A DNA stretch of 64,000 nt from Rhododendron vialii. Taxonomy: Eukaryota; Streptophyta; Magnoliopsida; Ericales; Ericaceae. Numbering within the stretch: position 1 is the stretch's first letter; every line of letters begins with the position of its first letter. Shown here one piece after another: positions 35,585-46,881 of this stretch. The translations under genes and the position numbers were made by a program. The stretch is taken from NCBI RefSeq assembly GCF_030253575.1, contig NC_080562.1, positions 30,893,852 through 30,957,851 of the forward strand, read 5' to 3'. The notes under the pieces were generated by a model. The model had not been told where the DNA came from. It made no database searches and saw only the letters and a list, made by a program, of their open reading frames with translations.

Positions 35585-35920
35585 CGTAGAAACTTTATAT
35601 CCATTTCAAAATTAATTAGCAATAAGTAGAGAGATTCTAAATGTTATTAAATGATCATCCATTCAACTCTCAAGCAATGTGAGACTCTATTTTTTTAACA
35701 TCCCCCCTCACATGCAGCCGCGTTTTGAGGTCTGTTACGTGTGGCCACTTTTGGGTCCTGTCATGGTGCAACCTTTTTGCTGGTCTGTCATCGTGGGATA
35801 TGGATTGTAAATTTATTTTAAAATGTGAAGTGGAACGGACCCCGCTTTGATACCATGTAGAAACCTTATATCCATCTCAAAGCCAAACCACTTAGCTTTG
35901 AGATGGATATAAGGTTTCTA
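35585..35920 (-). mobile_element. TRIM-like LTR element remnant
   Basis: On the minus strand, a polypurine tract (complement of TCCCCCCTC, 35701-35709) precedes one LTR-like end (35585-35700). At the other side, a primer-binding site (complement of GCTTTGATACCA, about 35844-35855) follows the start of a second LTR (from 35856). The interior is about 130 bp and noncoding. The second LTR is only partly recognisable and runs into a 26-bp perfect inverted repeat (35858-35883 against 35895-35920). Old fossil. Confidence 0.5.
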
Positions 35921-37536
35921 GATGTGTTCTATTTTGAAAAGTCTATGTCTGATTATTGATATTTGTCATGCACTAAAGTCTTTGTTTGCATAGTAATACA
36001 GGTAGGATAATTATCCCTTCTCTTGTCTATAAAAGAACAGAGAAAACAGAAAGAAAAGAAATACCAAAAAAAAACCCGCTAAATTTGCAACAATTCATAA
36101 GTATTTTCACCAATTAATAATACATTACTGATTACTTCAATGCTAAAACAACCTGTTTATTACAACAGACACACCAATTAAACTACATTTTTGAGCATAG
36201 AATTACATAGTGAGGTGTTGGAATAGAGTTTCTTGAATATGATCGGATTTAGAAGATCGATCCTAATAATAGTTCTTGAAGAACTAACTTTATACTCATA
36301 TTGTGTTCATTATTGTCTTTACTTTTCTGCCAAGTTTCTTTATTATTGTCTTAATTTTATAACATGTTATTAGCACGAAGTTCTAACCATAGAGGGTGTC
36401 CTTCTAGAAATGATGTGCCCCTAGTCCTTAAAGTATTTTAAGTATTATTAAAATAAAATATAAAGATGTACACTCATGTTGAAAAAAGTTCATCTTAGGC
36501 GTCACATAAAAATACTAAAAGACAAACTTTTTTGGAAAAACAGTCTTTTAGTAACTCTTTGGTCGTCTTTCACAAACTTTTCAACTCTGGACTTTATTTT
36601 TATATTTTTCTGATTCCTCTAATTGAGCTAAATGTTGTGATGTAGAAATTATACCCAAGTTTAACCAAAAAGACTCCCAAAAAATTAGGAAAAATGACGG
36701 TTAAAGATGTGTTTCAATAATTAATACCCGCCGATGACATTTTCGACATTAATAAATGTTTTTAGTTTGTCCTTGACGGATATTAATTAGAGCTACTATT
36801 AATTATCAAAATACATTATGGGTCGTCGTTTTCCCAAAAATTAGCCTACGTTGCTGTTGCAAGCGACGCTTCTATCGGTTAGTGTGTCCATCTAGCAATA
36901 GTTTGAAATCGACGTTTTCGTCCGAATTGTTTGTCGTGAGCAGAACTTCTTTTGGTATGACCAAACATGGCGCAAGCAATGTTAAATATTGTGTACAGTG
37001 TGTAATAAAAGCCAAACTTGGTGTACTCCATGTTGGACGTGCAATGCACCATGTTCGCCACCAGTGAGTTAAAATCTCAGCTCTCCGGCATAACATATAT
37101 ACACATAGAGAAAGTCTACTATATACATCTCATAAAAGGGTATATTATATGCACCTATTTTATGGTTCATTCATAATATTTTAGTGTGTTTCATAACTTT
37201 TGTTTTAAAATTCATAATTTTTCAGCAGTACAATTCGTAATATTTTTATTATGATTCATAACATTTTGGTGTATCTCGTAACCTTTATACGATTCGTAAC
37301 ATTTTTTTTATAATTCATAACATTTTAGAAAATACATATGATACATACTCAAATAAGGAGTGTGTATTATAGTCTTTTCCATACACATATATATACAGAC
37401 ACAGATATGTTAAGATTTCTGATCAAACGAGTCTTAAACAAAAGAAAAGAAGAGAAGGTCTGATTACATATGTTCATTTCTTAGTATTACATATATGTAT
37501 ACGCTCCTTTTCCTACTAACTTACACATAACTATTA
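35921..37536. other. Intergenic D-E
   Basis: AT-rich, with no supported gene. Around 37.14-37.33 kb the phrase ATTCATAACATTTT recurs several times, a short degenerate repeat. Confidence 0.4.
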
Positions 37537-37821
37537 CTCCCTCCGTTCATTTTTAGGGGTCATGCTTCGTAACTCCAACTTATTAAAAAGATATTATCAT
37601 TACATCTTTCATATCAACTTTTATCTCTACTTTTCCTATTTACCCTTTATGGAGACATCATCATTACACTTTTACTCACTTGCTTTTCAAAATGGAATCC
37701 ACTTTTATGGACAAAATAGAAAATACACCAACTTTTACCCATTAATTTTACAAAATGAACACTAATTAAGGACAGCTCAAAATAAAATACTGAACTCTAA
37801 AAAATGGGATGAAAGAAGTAG
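37537..37821. mobile_element. Stowaway-like MITE downstream of gene E
   Basis: It starts CTCCCTCCGTTC and its 285-bp body is similar to 19403-19682. It interrupts flank sequence that is continuous downstream of gene C (near 19860-19880), so it inserted after the C/E duplication. TA is duplicated at the edges. Confidence 0.65.
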
Positions 37822-37950
37822 TAACTACTCCAATACAACCACAAGCCACCAGACCAACACTTCATTGGTCCCAATACACTCATTCCACAATAGATTACAC
37901 AGAAGAATGACAGGCTATGTTGTACATAAATGAACGTCCAAATCTCCCCC

Positions 37951-38039
37951 GTCCTTCTATCCCAAATTCCTTCTCCACCACACGATTAGCTTTTCGACAC
38001 TAATCGTGTAGTGGGGAAAATATTTGAAACAAAAGGACG
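37951..38039. repeat. Inverted repeat in the 3' flank of gene E
   Basis: The left arm ends CACACGATTAG and the right arm starts CTAATCGTGTAGTGG, pairing better than in gene C. The bases CGG/CTG of the C copy have changed to TAG/CTA here on both arms, so pairing is kept. It ends 25 bases after the stop codon of E. Confidence 0.6.
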
Positions 38040-38063
38040 CAAAAGATAAGGGAACGGATTTCG

Positions 38064-41000
38064 TTAATCTTCAATTTCATCACGTTCGGTATAGCTTCCA
38101 AAGGCGTATAGTAGGAGGCGAAACGGAAAGTATGAGAGTCGGCGAAAGATGTGGTAGTTGGATGAACCCAAGAAGCAGAGGGGCACGAAGAGGGCTGCTA
38201 GCACGATGACAACGTTGGAGCCCATAACCAGAATAACATTGCCAAGCCAACTGACTGTGTTCACCACGACGTAAAGACCCGCCATGAAAGCTATGGACAT
38301 CATGGCTACCGCAATAGCCAGAAGTGGCACTGCTAATTTCAAGGCAACATGCATCGAACTAAGATCGCCAAGCTGTGCGCATATGAGAGTGACGGTGACT
38401 ATGATGGAGCTGTACATAGCTATGGTGTCGCAAATCATGAATTCCTGAAACTTCACTTTGGCTAGCATGGTTGCGATGCCTTGGTCAGGGTCAGAATTGT
38501 TGTAGCCACCAGGGACAGTGAAACCAGCAGTGAAAGTTACAGTCGCGACTAGTGTTGCCACCAGTAGAACTACATTGGCCTTGTCCTTGTAGTTCTCTAA
38601 TTCGGGATTTTGCCCAGCACTTGAGGTTTGTCTGGAAATATTTGTGTGTGGAGATTGTGGAGCACCAGCAACTCTCAAGGCCATCCATGTCAGTCGCTGC
38701 AGAACATAGGATGTAAATTTCTACAGGGCAATCTTACATGCACAAAAACAAAGGGGGCGACTATTCGCAGTCTCGTATTTTCTCCCTTAGTCCGATAAAA
38801 AATTTCAATTATACTCGACAGTTAGTTACCGAAATTGAGGTACATTTTCAGCATACAATTACCGAAATATAATATTTTTTTCAATAACTATTTACCGAAA
38901 ATGTATGTTCGGCAGTTGTTTACCGAAGGTTGAACATATTTTCGACATGTAGTTACCGAAATATAATCTTATTTTCAACAGCTATTTACAAAAATGTTAT
39001 GTATGATCTTCAACAACTATTTACCGAAATGTAGTGGGCTAAGGGAGAAAATACGGGGCTGCGAATAGTCGCCCCCAAAACAAAATGCAGAAAAGTGCAA
39101 ATAACAGTCACGACACACTCCCTCTGTCAGAGCTGGCTCAATGGAACTGAAGGCCAACAATCCAAGATAGGCCTTTTCACATTTGATCATATTCTTGTAG
39201 AAATTCCTATTCGAAGTGATCTTTCTAGCTTTCTGAGATGCATGATCGATGATTAAATCTTCATACTAAAGTTCTGCAAACAATTTTCACACAAATTGGT
39301 ACTAAATCGACTCATCTAATCTATCCCTTTTGACTTCGAAATGTTTCTGCTGTTTTAGGCCTTCTCTTTTAATTGGTTCCCTTTTCGACATGCGTCATTT
39401 TATATACTACATCAAATAAATGCAAATTTGGGACCCTTTCAATATGGGGCCTTAAAAGAAAATATTTTTCGCATAGACCAAAACTCTTCTAGGTTTTCTG
39501 GGCATTTGTTATATCTTCAGCGTACTTGTATAGAGAACATACCTTCCGAAATGATGCCCTTGTTTCCATAAATTCCTCAGCAATGTCCAGCGCTGTTAAC
39601 CCGTTGTTGTTTACGAGCTCTAAGTCGACCCTCTCATCCCATGTTAGAGCTCTAACAATCCTCGGATGCCCACAAATGGTGGCAACATGTAAAGGCGTGT
39701 TTCCTTCATTGTCCTTCTCATTTAAGAGTTTCTCCAGCTCTGGCATTTTGAGCATAGAACTAACTGCTTTGTCATTTCCACTCTTGGCTGTGACATGAAA
39801 GATATTCTGACCTTGTAAAGTGAGCAGTTCCCTTGAATCAGGGCAGTGCTGGAGCATCCCTTGGATTATGTCGACATGGCCTTCACTCGACGCTGTGTGA
39901 ATAGGAAAGAGACCATATATGTCCCTTTGGTAAGCGGCAGCGCAAAAATTGCTTAGCAAGAACTTGACCCCTTCAAGAAAACCTAATGATGCAGAAAAGT
40001 GAAGTGCATTTCTCCCCTCCTCATCACATCTCAAATTGAAGGAGGACTGGTCCTTTTCCCACAACATCTTTAGGACATCTGATTTTAATTCTCAACGAAA
40101 GCTAGTGTTAGGACTGAAAATGAAAATGTTTCCAATGAAGGTGAAGTCAAGGATGCAAAATTAGAAACCATTTCAGAGGAAAAAGACAGACTTTCAGTTA
40201 GCAAATAGGGAAAGAATTGCAAAATGCAACAAGTCAAGTATGCATAAAATATTGTGCATTCACCATCATTGGTGACGTGTGCGATCATTCTAGGAAAGGG
40301 ATAATTGTGTTTGATGCTTTAAAACTTCTTACTCAAGGTTTAAACAGGACCACCATTTCTACAAGATATATTTCAAAATATGATCAAAGATGAGCATGAG
40401 AAAATAATGGTTTTCTTTAGTAAGTTTTCTCTTCCTTTTTGTTATCTTATGTCAGTTTATTTCCTGAAGGAAAACTAACCATCCTTTTCACAAGGACAGA
40501 AAGGAGTAATAAGACATTGCAAGTTTCAGAGAAATAAGAAAAATGGAAAACCAATAAAAGAGAATATGAATGTATTTTTTGACACACTCACACACACGGA
40601 CACACACACACACACACACACACACAGAGATACAATAATGAATACCCACATAATCTGCAAATGCTTGGAGATAGACTTAACCTTTGTCAATAAATGCACA
40701 AAGTGGCTGATTTAAAAAATATTTACCACCGAAATACCAGCCGCCAATACCTCCAAAGACCAAGGAACTCAAGGGACTATGCCATGGAACCATGCCCCCC
40801 AAATACAGTCAGAAGGCATCATAGAGAGAGAGAGAGAGAGAGAGATAGGACACTTAATTTAGTAATTACCTATGTGCTTCCCGAGGATAGCAGCATGAAC
40901 TGGTGACTTATTCCTGATTCGCCCTTCGACTCTGCATATACCAGCAGGATTCTCCATAAGCAGCTTAACAAGACCAACAAAACCCGCTTCTGCTGCCAGA

Positions 41001-41527
41001 TACAGCACAGACTTCCCTTCCTTATTAACCGAATACCATGCGCTTCGGTTCCTATCAATAAGAATTCGAGCCACCTTCCGATGACGATGACCTAACGCCT
41101 CATGCAATGCAGTATTACGCTCTTCATTTTCCAATTCCAAAGCACCTTCTCTCAAATCACAATTGATTAGTAGAGTGACAAGCAATGAGTCACCTGCTCT
41201 TGCTGCGATGTGCAGTGGAGTGTCGCCTTTAGAGTTTTTTTCGGCAACATAGAATGGCAAGTCATTGCAAAGAAGCTTAACGATCTCATAGTGTCCACAG
41301 CTTGTTGCAATATGCAGAACTGTGTTTTTCTGGGGACCTAGTTGGACACAGCCAGCCGATGAGTGATATTGCCTTTCTAGCGTGCCATGTTCCATCGCTT
41401 TTATGAATTCAAGAATATCACCTTTTGTAGTTGCTCTGTACAGTTCGGGGTCCATCGACTCTGACGTCCCATAGCTCTCCTCTTCCTCTCCCTCTTCCAA
41501 CAAACCAGGATTTTTGGGTACGGACAT
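38064..41527 (-). CDS. Ankyrin-repeat/PGG-domain membrane protein (ACD6/ITN1-like), gene E
   Basis: Exons 41527-40870, 40078-39543 and 38696-38064 (minus strand) give 608 residues. The start is MSVPKNPGLLEEGEEEESYG. Ankyrin units include KNTVLHIATSCGHYEIVKLL, GDTPLHIAARAGD and GNTPLHVATICGHPRIV. Exon 3 encodes the PGG domain (FTVPGGYNNSDPDQG) and four hydrophobic segments, and ends in the acidic tail ERDEIED. The gene is collinear with C in exons, introns and both flanks. Intron 2 is lengthened by a 324-bp MITE with a clean 8-bp target duplication. The frame is intact and splice sites are canonical. Expected to be membrane-anchored with cytosolic ankyrins; the molecular partner is unknown. 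Confidence 0.9.
38753..39076 (-). mobile_element. 324-bp MITE family, copy 3, in gene E intron 2
   Basis: Ends GGGGGCGACTATTCGCAG and CTGCGAATAGTCGCCCCC are perfectly inverted. The target duplication AAAACAAA lies at 38745-38752 and 39077-39084. Gene C intron 2 (about 20800) shows the uninterrupted site with one copy of AAAACAAA. The length equals copy 2 exactly. The internal units carry TTTCGGTAA and TGTCGAAAA half-palindromes in the opposite orientation to copies 1 and 2. Confidence 0.88.
40823..40845. repeat. GA microsatellite near the gene E intron-1 donor
   Basis: About eleven AG units, a CU tract in the transcript starting about 25 bases after the exon-1 donor (40869). Confidence 0.85.
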
Positions 41528-42290
41528 TTCTCAAATGATTCACTTCTCTGAGTCTTACGCTTGTATTACAGGTCTATAAAAAAGGCTCTCATGTGTGTCT
41601 TTTACCGTTCAATGTGCTGGCAGTGACTAGATTGCTTGCCTGCTTAAATATCTTTCTATCCTTATGTATTGGCCCAGGTAATTGCTGGTCTTTTAGAATG
41701 ATAAAATTGACTGGAATCTCGAATATGAGTCCAAATGCCAAGAAAGCACATAGGAAAGGTTTTGGACTTTCAAAGGAAACCATTACACAAGTCCCATGGA
41801 GACAATATTTTTTGCTGGATATACCACAAAAAAGGTACTAAGACAAGAATATACTTGAGTATCGATAACTAACAAACATATCAAGTAATGTGCGTGTTGA
41901 AAGAAATGGCATAGTCAATCGACATGCGCACGGCCTTTGGTGATTACATGGAGGCAGTTGGAACAGGATAAAATTAAGAATGCATTTTTCCTATGTTATG
42001 TGAAAGCAGAGTTATCTTTTCTTCATACCCAACCAAGACATGTTCCTTGATCCTTCCCCTCTCACTGAACCAATGGAAAGGAAGTTCTAAATAACAATTT
42101 TGTCACAATTGAGTCTATTCAGTTCTATGTTTTATGGGTAATTAACTCACTAAAGGCCCCACATGAATGATGAACCAGTTACATAGATGATCTACACAAC
42201 TTCTATCACCAAAAAAGGCTAAACTGATCAGTCTCCAAATAGTTTTTCTGTGGAGTTGTTTCAGTTAAATAAGGGTTGTTCAAAAGATTA
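41528..42290. promoter_or_regulatory. Upstream flank of gene E (duplicated promoter region)
   Basis: It matches the upstream flanks of A, B and C, including ACTTTCAAAGGAAACCATTACA near 41768 and, further out, CAGTCTCCAAATAG, shared with gene A near 7525. No coding sequence. Basal elements cannot be placed with certainty. Confidence 0.45.
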
Positions 42291-43085
42291 GGGCAAAGTT
42301 CACTTTGACCCCTTGTGGTATGGGTCATGTGCGGATACGCCCCTATGGTTTAAAAGCGTGCACATAACCTCCTATGGTTTTGAAAATGTGCGGATAGACC
42401 CCATGCTGTATTGTTTTTCATCCATATTAACAGGCACAAAATTAAAAGACCGATATACCCTCATCATCTCCCTTGATTATTATTCTTTTTTAAATCTAAC
42501 CACACCATCCCCTATACCAAAAATTGAATCCAAACCGTTGATATTGTAGAGCTTGACGAGTACTACATCTATGCCAAAATTCAAGTCAATCAAAAAAATG
42601 AAAAATTAAAAGACCGATATACTCTCATCATCTCCGTTGATTATTAATCTTTTTTAAATCTAACCACACCATCCCCTATACCAAAAATTGAATCCAAACC
42701 GTTAATATTGTAGAGCTTGACGAATACTACATCTATGCCAAAATTCAAGTCAATCAAAAAATGAAAAGTTCGTGGTCAAATCGATTTTGTTATGAAATTA
42801 AATTTTCCAATTTGAATTTACCACAAATTAGATCACTGGGTTATTGATGCCTGATCGAGATGAATTTTTACAGAGATACTTTATTCTTTATTTAATACAT
42901 TATGAATGACTCAGATTACATTCTAGAGGCGTGTGTGATACACCTTAGTTAATATGGATGGAAAACATGATGGCAGAGGGTTTATCCGCACAATTTTAAA
43001 ACCACAAGAGGTTATATGCACACTTACCACAGGGGGTGTATTTGCACATGGCCAAAACCACAAGGGGTGGAAGTGGACTTTGCCC
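42291..43085. mobile_element. Mutator-like non-autonomous element (long TIR)
   Basis: A 795-bp element starts GGGCAAAGTTCAC and ends CTTTGCCC, with inverted ends of about 135 bp. The 9-bp flanks AAAAGATTA (42282-42290) and AAAGGATTA (43086-43094) match at eight positions, the target-duplication length of Mutator elements. Inside are two direct repeats of about 163 bp (from about 42439 and 42602). The flank of gene A near 7585 shows the site without the insertion. Confidence 0.75.
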
Positions 43086-43122
43086 AAAGGATTACATTTA
43101 CACGGAGTCCAGAGATATCTTA

Positions 43123-43469
43123 GAGCATCTCCAATCCATACAAAATAGAGGATGGATGTAACACATTGAGGGGAGATTTTGTAATTTATTCCACTTTTTC
43201 TTCACTTTTTGTACTTTTTTGGGAGAATTTTTGAGGGACCCACCGTCCTTTTTAGAGTTCGAAGGAAATTTGTACTCCAAATTTACTTTTGGTCCTCCAT
43301 TTTTAGAGGACCAAATTTACTTTTGGAGGACCAAACTCTAAAAAGGACGGTGGGCCCCTCAAAGATTCTCCCAAAAAGTAGAAAAAGTGAAGAAAAAGTG
43401 GAATAAATTACAAAATCTCCCCTCAATGTGTTACATCCATCATCTATTTTGTATGGATTGGAGATGCTC
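43123..43469. mobile_element. Tourist-like (PIF/Harbinger) MITE
   Basis: A near-perfect palindrome of 347 bp has ends GAGCATCTCCAATCC and GGATTGGAGATGCTC and arms of about 150 bp. TTA flanks both sides (43120-43122, 43470-43472), the PIF/Harbinger target duplication. Confidence 0.75.
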
Positions 43470-43884
43470 TTATAGGGACCAAAAAAACTCGCGCATAGAG
43501 AAGAAATGGCTTCGTAAATCTCTGAACAAAGAAAAATAAGGACAATTCCAAGTGAGGAAGAAAATTGGTGAAATTGGTTTAAAGATAAAGAAGTTATTAA
43601 ATTCTTCTTTGATGGACAAAGATGTGATTATATCGATTAGGCCCTATGTTACATCGTTCCCGTACTAGGAATGGAAATAAAAACGTGATATGCCGCATGC
43701 CCTAAACTATGGTACAGCTAGGTAGACTTATGTGGATTAGAATATAAGAATGTGCTTATTTTGATATGAAAATCCAACTAGTACAGAACATTATTTTTTG
43801 AACACTTGAGCAAATACATTTTAGAAGCATTTTGACATTTTTTTCGTTTACATTTGTCCTATTAATAATTCATTTTTTGGAATC

Positions 43885-44075
43885 CAAATGGTTGGCCCGC
43901 TTGGGATTTGCTCCATCCCAAGGTCTCCGTTCAAAATCTCCCATCAACTCTTATGGGCAATCCAAAAGGGGCTTTGTCCCAAATTCTCCCGGTATGGACA
44001 ATGGGATTGGGTCCCATGATAAGTTGAGGTGTGCGTAAGCTGACCTGGATACCCTGAGTTGATTTAGTTTGTTCT
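43885..44075 (+). mobile_element. Probable tRNA-derived SINE relic (Au-like)
   Basis: A tRNA-like head (GGTTGGCCCGCTTGGGATT, then GTTCAAAATCTCC) is followed by a body ending GGTGTGCGTAAGCTGACCTGGATACCC, which resembles the 3' part of the widespread Au-type plant SINE. Identification is from memory of that motif. No clean target duplication was found. Confidence 0.4.
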
Positions 44076-44204
44076 CCTTATAGAATGGTATAAGGAAATA
44101 AGTAGGAAAAACATCGGGATTCGATAAGAGAATTCATAATCTAGGTGTGCCACATTTTGATTCAATACGTTAATTTGTGTATTAACTATTAAGAAAGATG
44201 TGAT

Positions 44205-44580
44205 TATATGGATCAGGGCATTGTATAAGCAATGACAAATAAGATCTTATGGACAGTAAGAGCATTCAAAGACATCTACTTATGGACAATCGCAAGAAAT
44301 TTCTCACCGGAGAGATGAGCTGCGACGAAAACTGCTGAGCTTATGACAAACAGGTCGGGCAGGCCATTTCCCCCCGGGCCAGATGCTAGAGAGATGTTAA
44401 AAAAGAAACCCTCTCTGAATAACCCGGAACGCTACTCATCAGAATCGCGTAACGAGTTTCTCGTTGGTTGCCCTTAGAACAAGAAAAGGCAAGTAACCGA
44501 GGGAAATAAGAGGAACACAATAATAATCCCAGTTGAGCACAACGAGGCGCCGTGCACACGGTAATGCATCTTGCGCACTG
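44205..44580. repeat. Dispersed repeat, inverted partner of 32.7-33.0 kb
   Basis: It carries, in inverted order, the blocks listed for 32697-33015 (for example TATGGACAATCGCAAG, GCTGAGCTTATGA, GCAAGTAACCGAGGG). The family is unclassified. Confidence 0.65.
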
Positions 44581-46880
44581 CTGTTAGGAGCGAGACTACT
44601 CCGTGTGTCATGGAGATGTTGCGCCTATTCTGAACCTCCTTCAAGCGCTATGCATAGCCTAAAGAGACTCTAATAACTGGTTCTTTTTCTGGAATCGGAA
44701 ACTGTAGGCCTGCAGTGCACTACAGGCTACAGGGCACATCCAAACCGTCTGTTTTCATAGTAGAGTTTTATTTTGAATTCGAACTGTTGATTGTTAAGTT
44801 GAACGGTTGGCGTGTTTCACAGTAAACCTTGCAGTGCACCAGGAAGGATCACCGGATCCTATTTTTCTTGCCTCAGTGAAGAGAGTTCTTCTAATCTACC
44901 TGAAAACTAAGTAAGTGCGAAAAAAGAAAGAAAATGCATTGAATTAAAAGAGAAGGTAAAAAAACTAGTAGTAATTAATTGGCACAGTTCTTCCACCTCT
45001 AGATAGGATAGGAATGATACTAACTGAAAAAACAAAAGCCATAAGAGCCTTGAACTAAATTCTTAGATATTATAGCTGCTGTAAGCTTTTGGTGCGTGCG
45101 TCAATAAGTTGAGTTTTGTTCACATTCCACTTAGAAATGTAAATATTATCTTCCTTCTTATTGGATGAAATTGTGTGGATCCACCACCAAGTGATGTCAT
45201 GCTTACCAAAAAGTGTATATACAGGTGAGAATTACACCATTCAACCAAGAAGAAAGAAGGTAATGTTCACCCTCTTTTAAGGAGGGTGAACAAAATTGCA
45301 CTCGTGCATGAACCCGTTCCAAAATCAACTAAATCTTGTATTTATTGACACCATTCACCTCGGAGTGGCCGTGGAGAAATTGGATCCCGTGATGCACATC
45401 TCCTGCCCACTTTCTCCTAAGTTGCCATGTGTCATTTTTGTAAGAAATATTTTAAAGGGCCCACTTGGTCATATTGTGATTAATGAAAGTGCTCACTTAC
45501 ATTATAGATATAGTGGTGGTTTAAAGAAGCTTTTGGCTTTCCCACTTTCATTATTGTACTTGTTTATTAGTTTCTTTGATGGAAGGAAACTTGAAGGTCT
45601 TAAGGAGATATAGGATCTCTAACCTAGCATCTATATAAGCCTATGATCTCCATCAAATCTAGGCGCTCAAGTCATGCATATGTTAGAAGACACCTAAATC
45701 TAGAGTGTGTGTTACACTTGAACAACAATGGCTAGAGGTTAGTACGATCCTAGTTTCCGCTACGTATACCGATGTGTGTGTAATTTATCTTACAATTTTA
45801 ACCAAGTCCACCCTATTTATTTGCTAAAACAAATTGAATAACAGTACGATCACCACATGAGGTGTGGTGGACAGTCCCCCGCACGGGGGCCCCACCTTTA
45901 AAAAAAAAAAATAGAAAACATGCCAACAAAAAACCCCAAACCCCAAACGCGTTGTTCTGGTTTCAAGAGAGGTGATGGAATCGTGATGACCACCACCAAT
46001 GCCGAAGACCCATCACCACCTCCAACCACCACGTTAGTGGCTCCACCTCCGGCGAACACCCCCATCACCTCGCGAGAATCGGGAAAACCTGCCTATTTGC
46101 CCTAGATTCAAATTATAGGCTGCTGTGTCGCACTCCAATGTAACTTCCCCAAGTGCTCCAACATGTTAAAAAAGGTGAGTCCACTATAAAACTGCAACAT
46201 CACAACCGCTTAAGACAACCGCTTTTCTTAAGCCCCTTAATTATCTAAAATGGAAAATTCTAAAATCAGTCTAATGAACTGACAATAGTAAGTGTGTGAA
46301 TGTATATTTAAAGGTGTATAAAATACACAGAAATATGTGTTTTTCTTGCTTTTTAGTGTGTTTATCGTCAGCCTAGTGGACTGACAATAGCAAGACCAAA
46401 CTAAAATCACGTCTTCTCTCTTCTTTTTCCTGCTAATTGATTCATAGTCAAAACAAATCCACGCAGAAACAGAACTACCTTAGGGCATACAGGGCCAAAG
46501 CCCTCGTGTCGTTTTTTTATTTTATTTTTAATTTCAATATTATTATAAAGTAACTGTTTTTGATTTATCAAGAGCACTTAGATGTTGTGTTTTATATTAG
46601 GTGTTATTTAGACATTTAAATACTTTAAGAATGTATTTGTTTTAGGTCCAAAAACCCAACCCGCGTCTCTGCGCTTGGTTTCCCAAAAGTTTTCCCTGTA
46701 ATTAATAATTTCTTTTCTTTTTCTATCTCTCCATCTATTACCCAAAAAACTTTTCTCAAAATCTAAACCAAACAAGTTATAAAGATTTCATAATCTTGAA
46801 TTTCTACATGTTGTTCACAGTTCGGCCCCCACATTTACAAAATTCTGATTCCGTCCCTAAATCCACCCTCATCTTTCGAG
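44581..46880. other. Unassigned stretch with an LTR- or promoter-like segment
   Basis: No coding gene is supported. About 45.2-45.8 kb has a TATA-like CTATATAAGCC (45631) followed by transcript-like sequence and a short frame ATGGCTAGAGG that ends at once. It could be a solo LTR or an isolated promoter fragment. 45.9-46.1 kb is CCACC-rich. Confidence 0.3.
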
Positions 46881-46881
46881 G

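Noticed and set aside
44700-44880. Possible MITE with GCAGTGCAC ends
   Set aside because: The short inverted motif TGCAGTGCAC occurs twice, but no longer TIR or target duplication supports an element.
45296-45613. A 105-codon open frame
   Set aside because: No family resemblance, no repeat of the frame in relatives within the window, and the surrounding sequence is LTR- or promoter-like.
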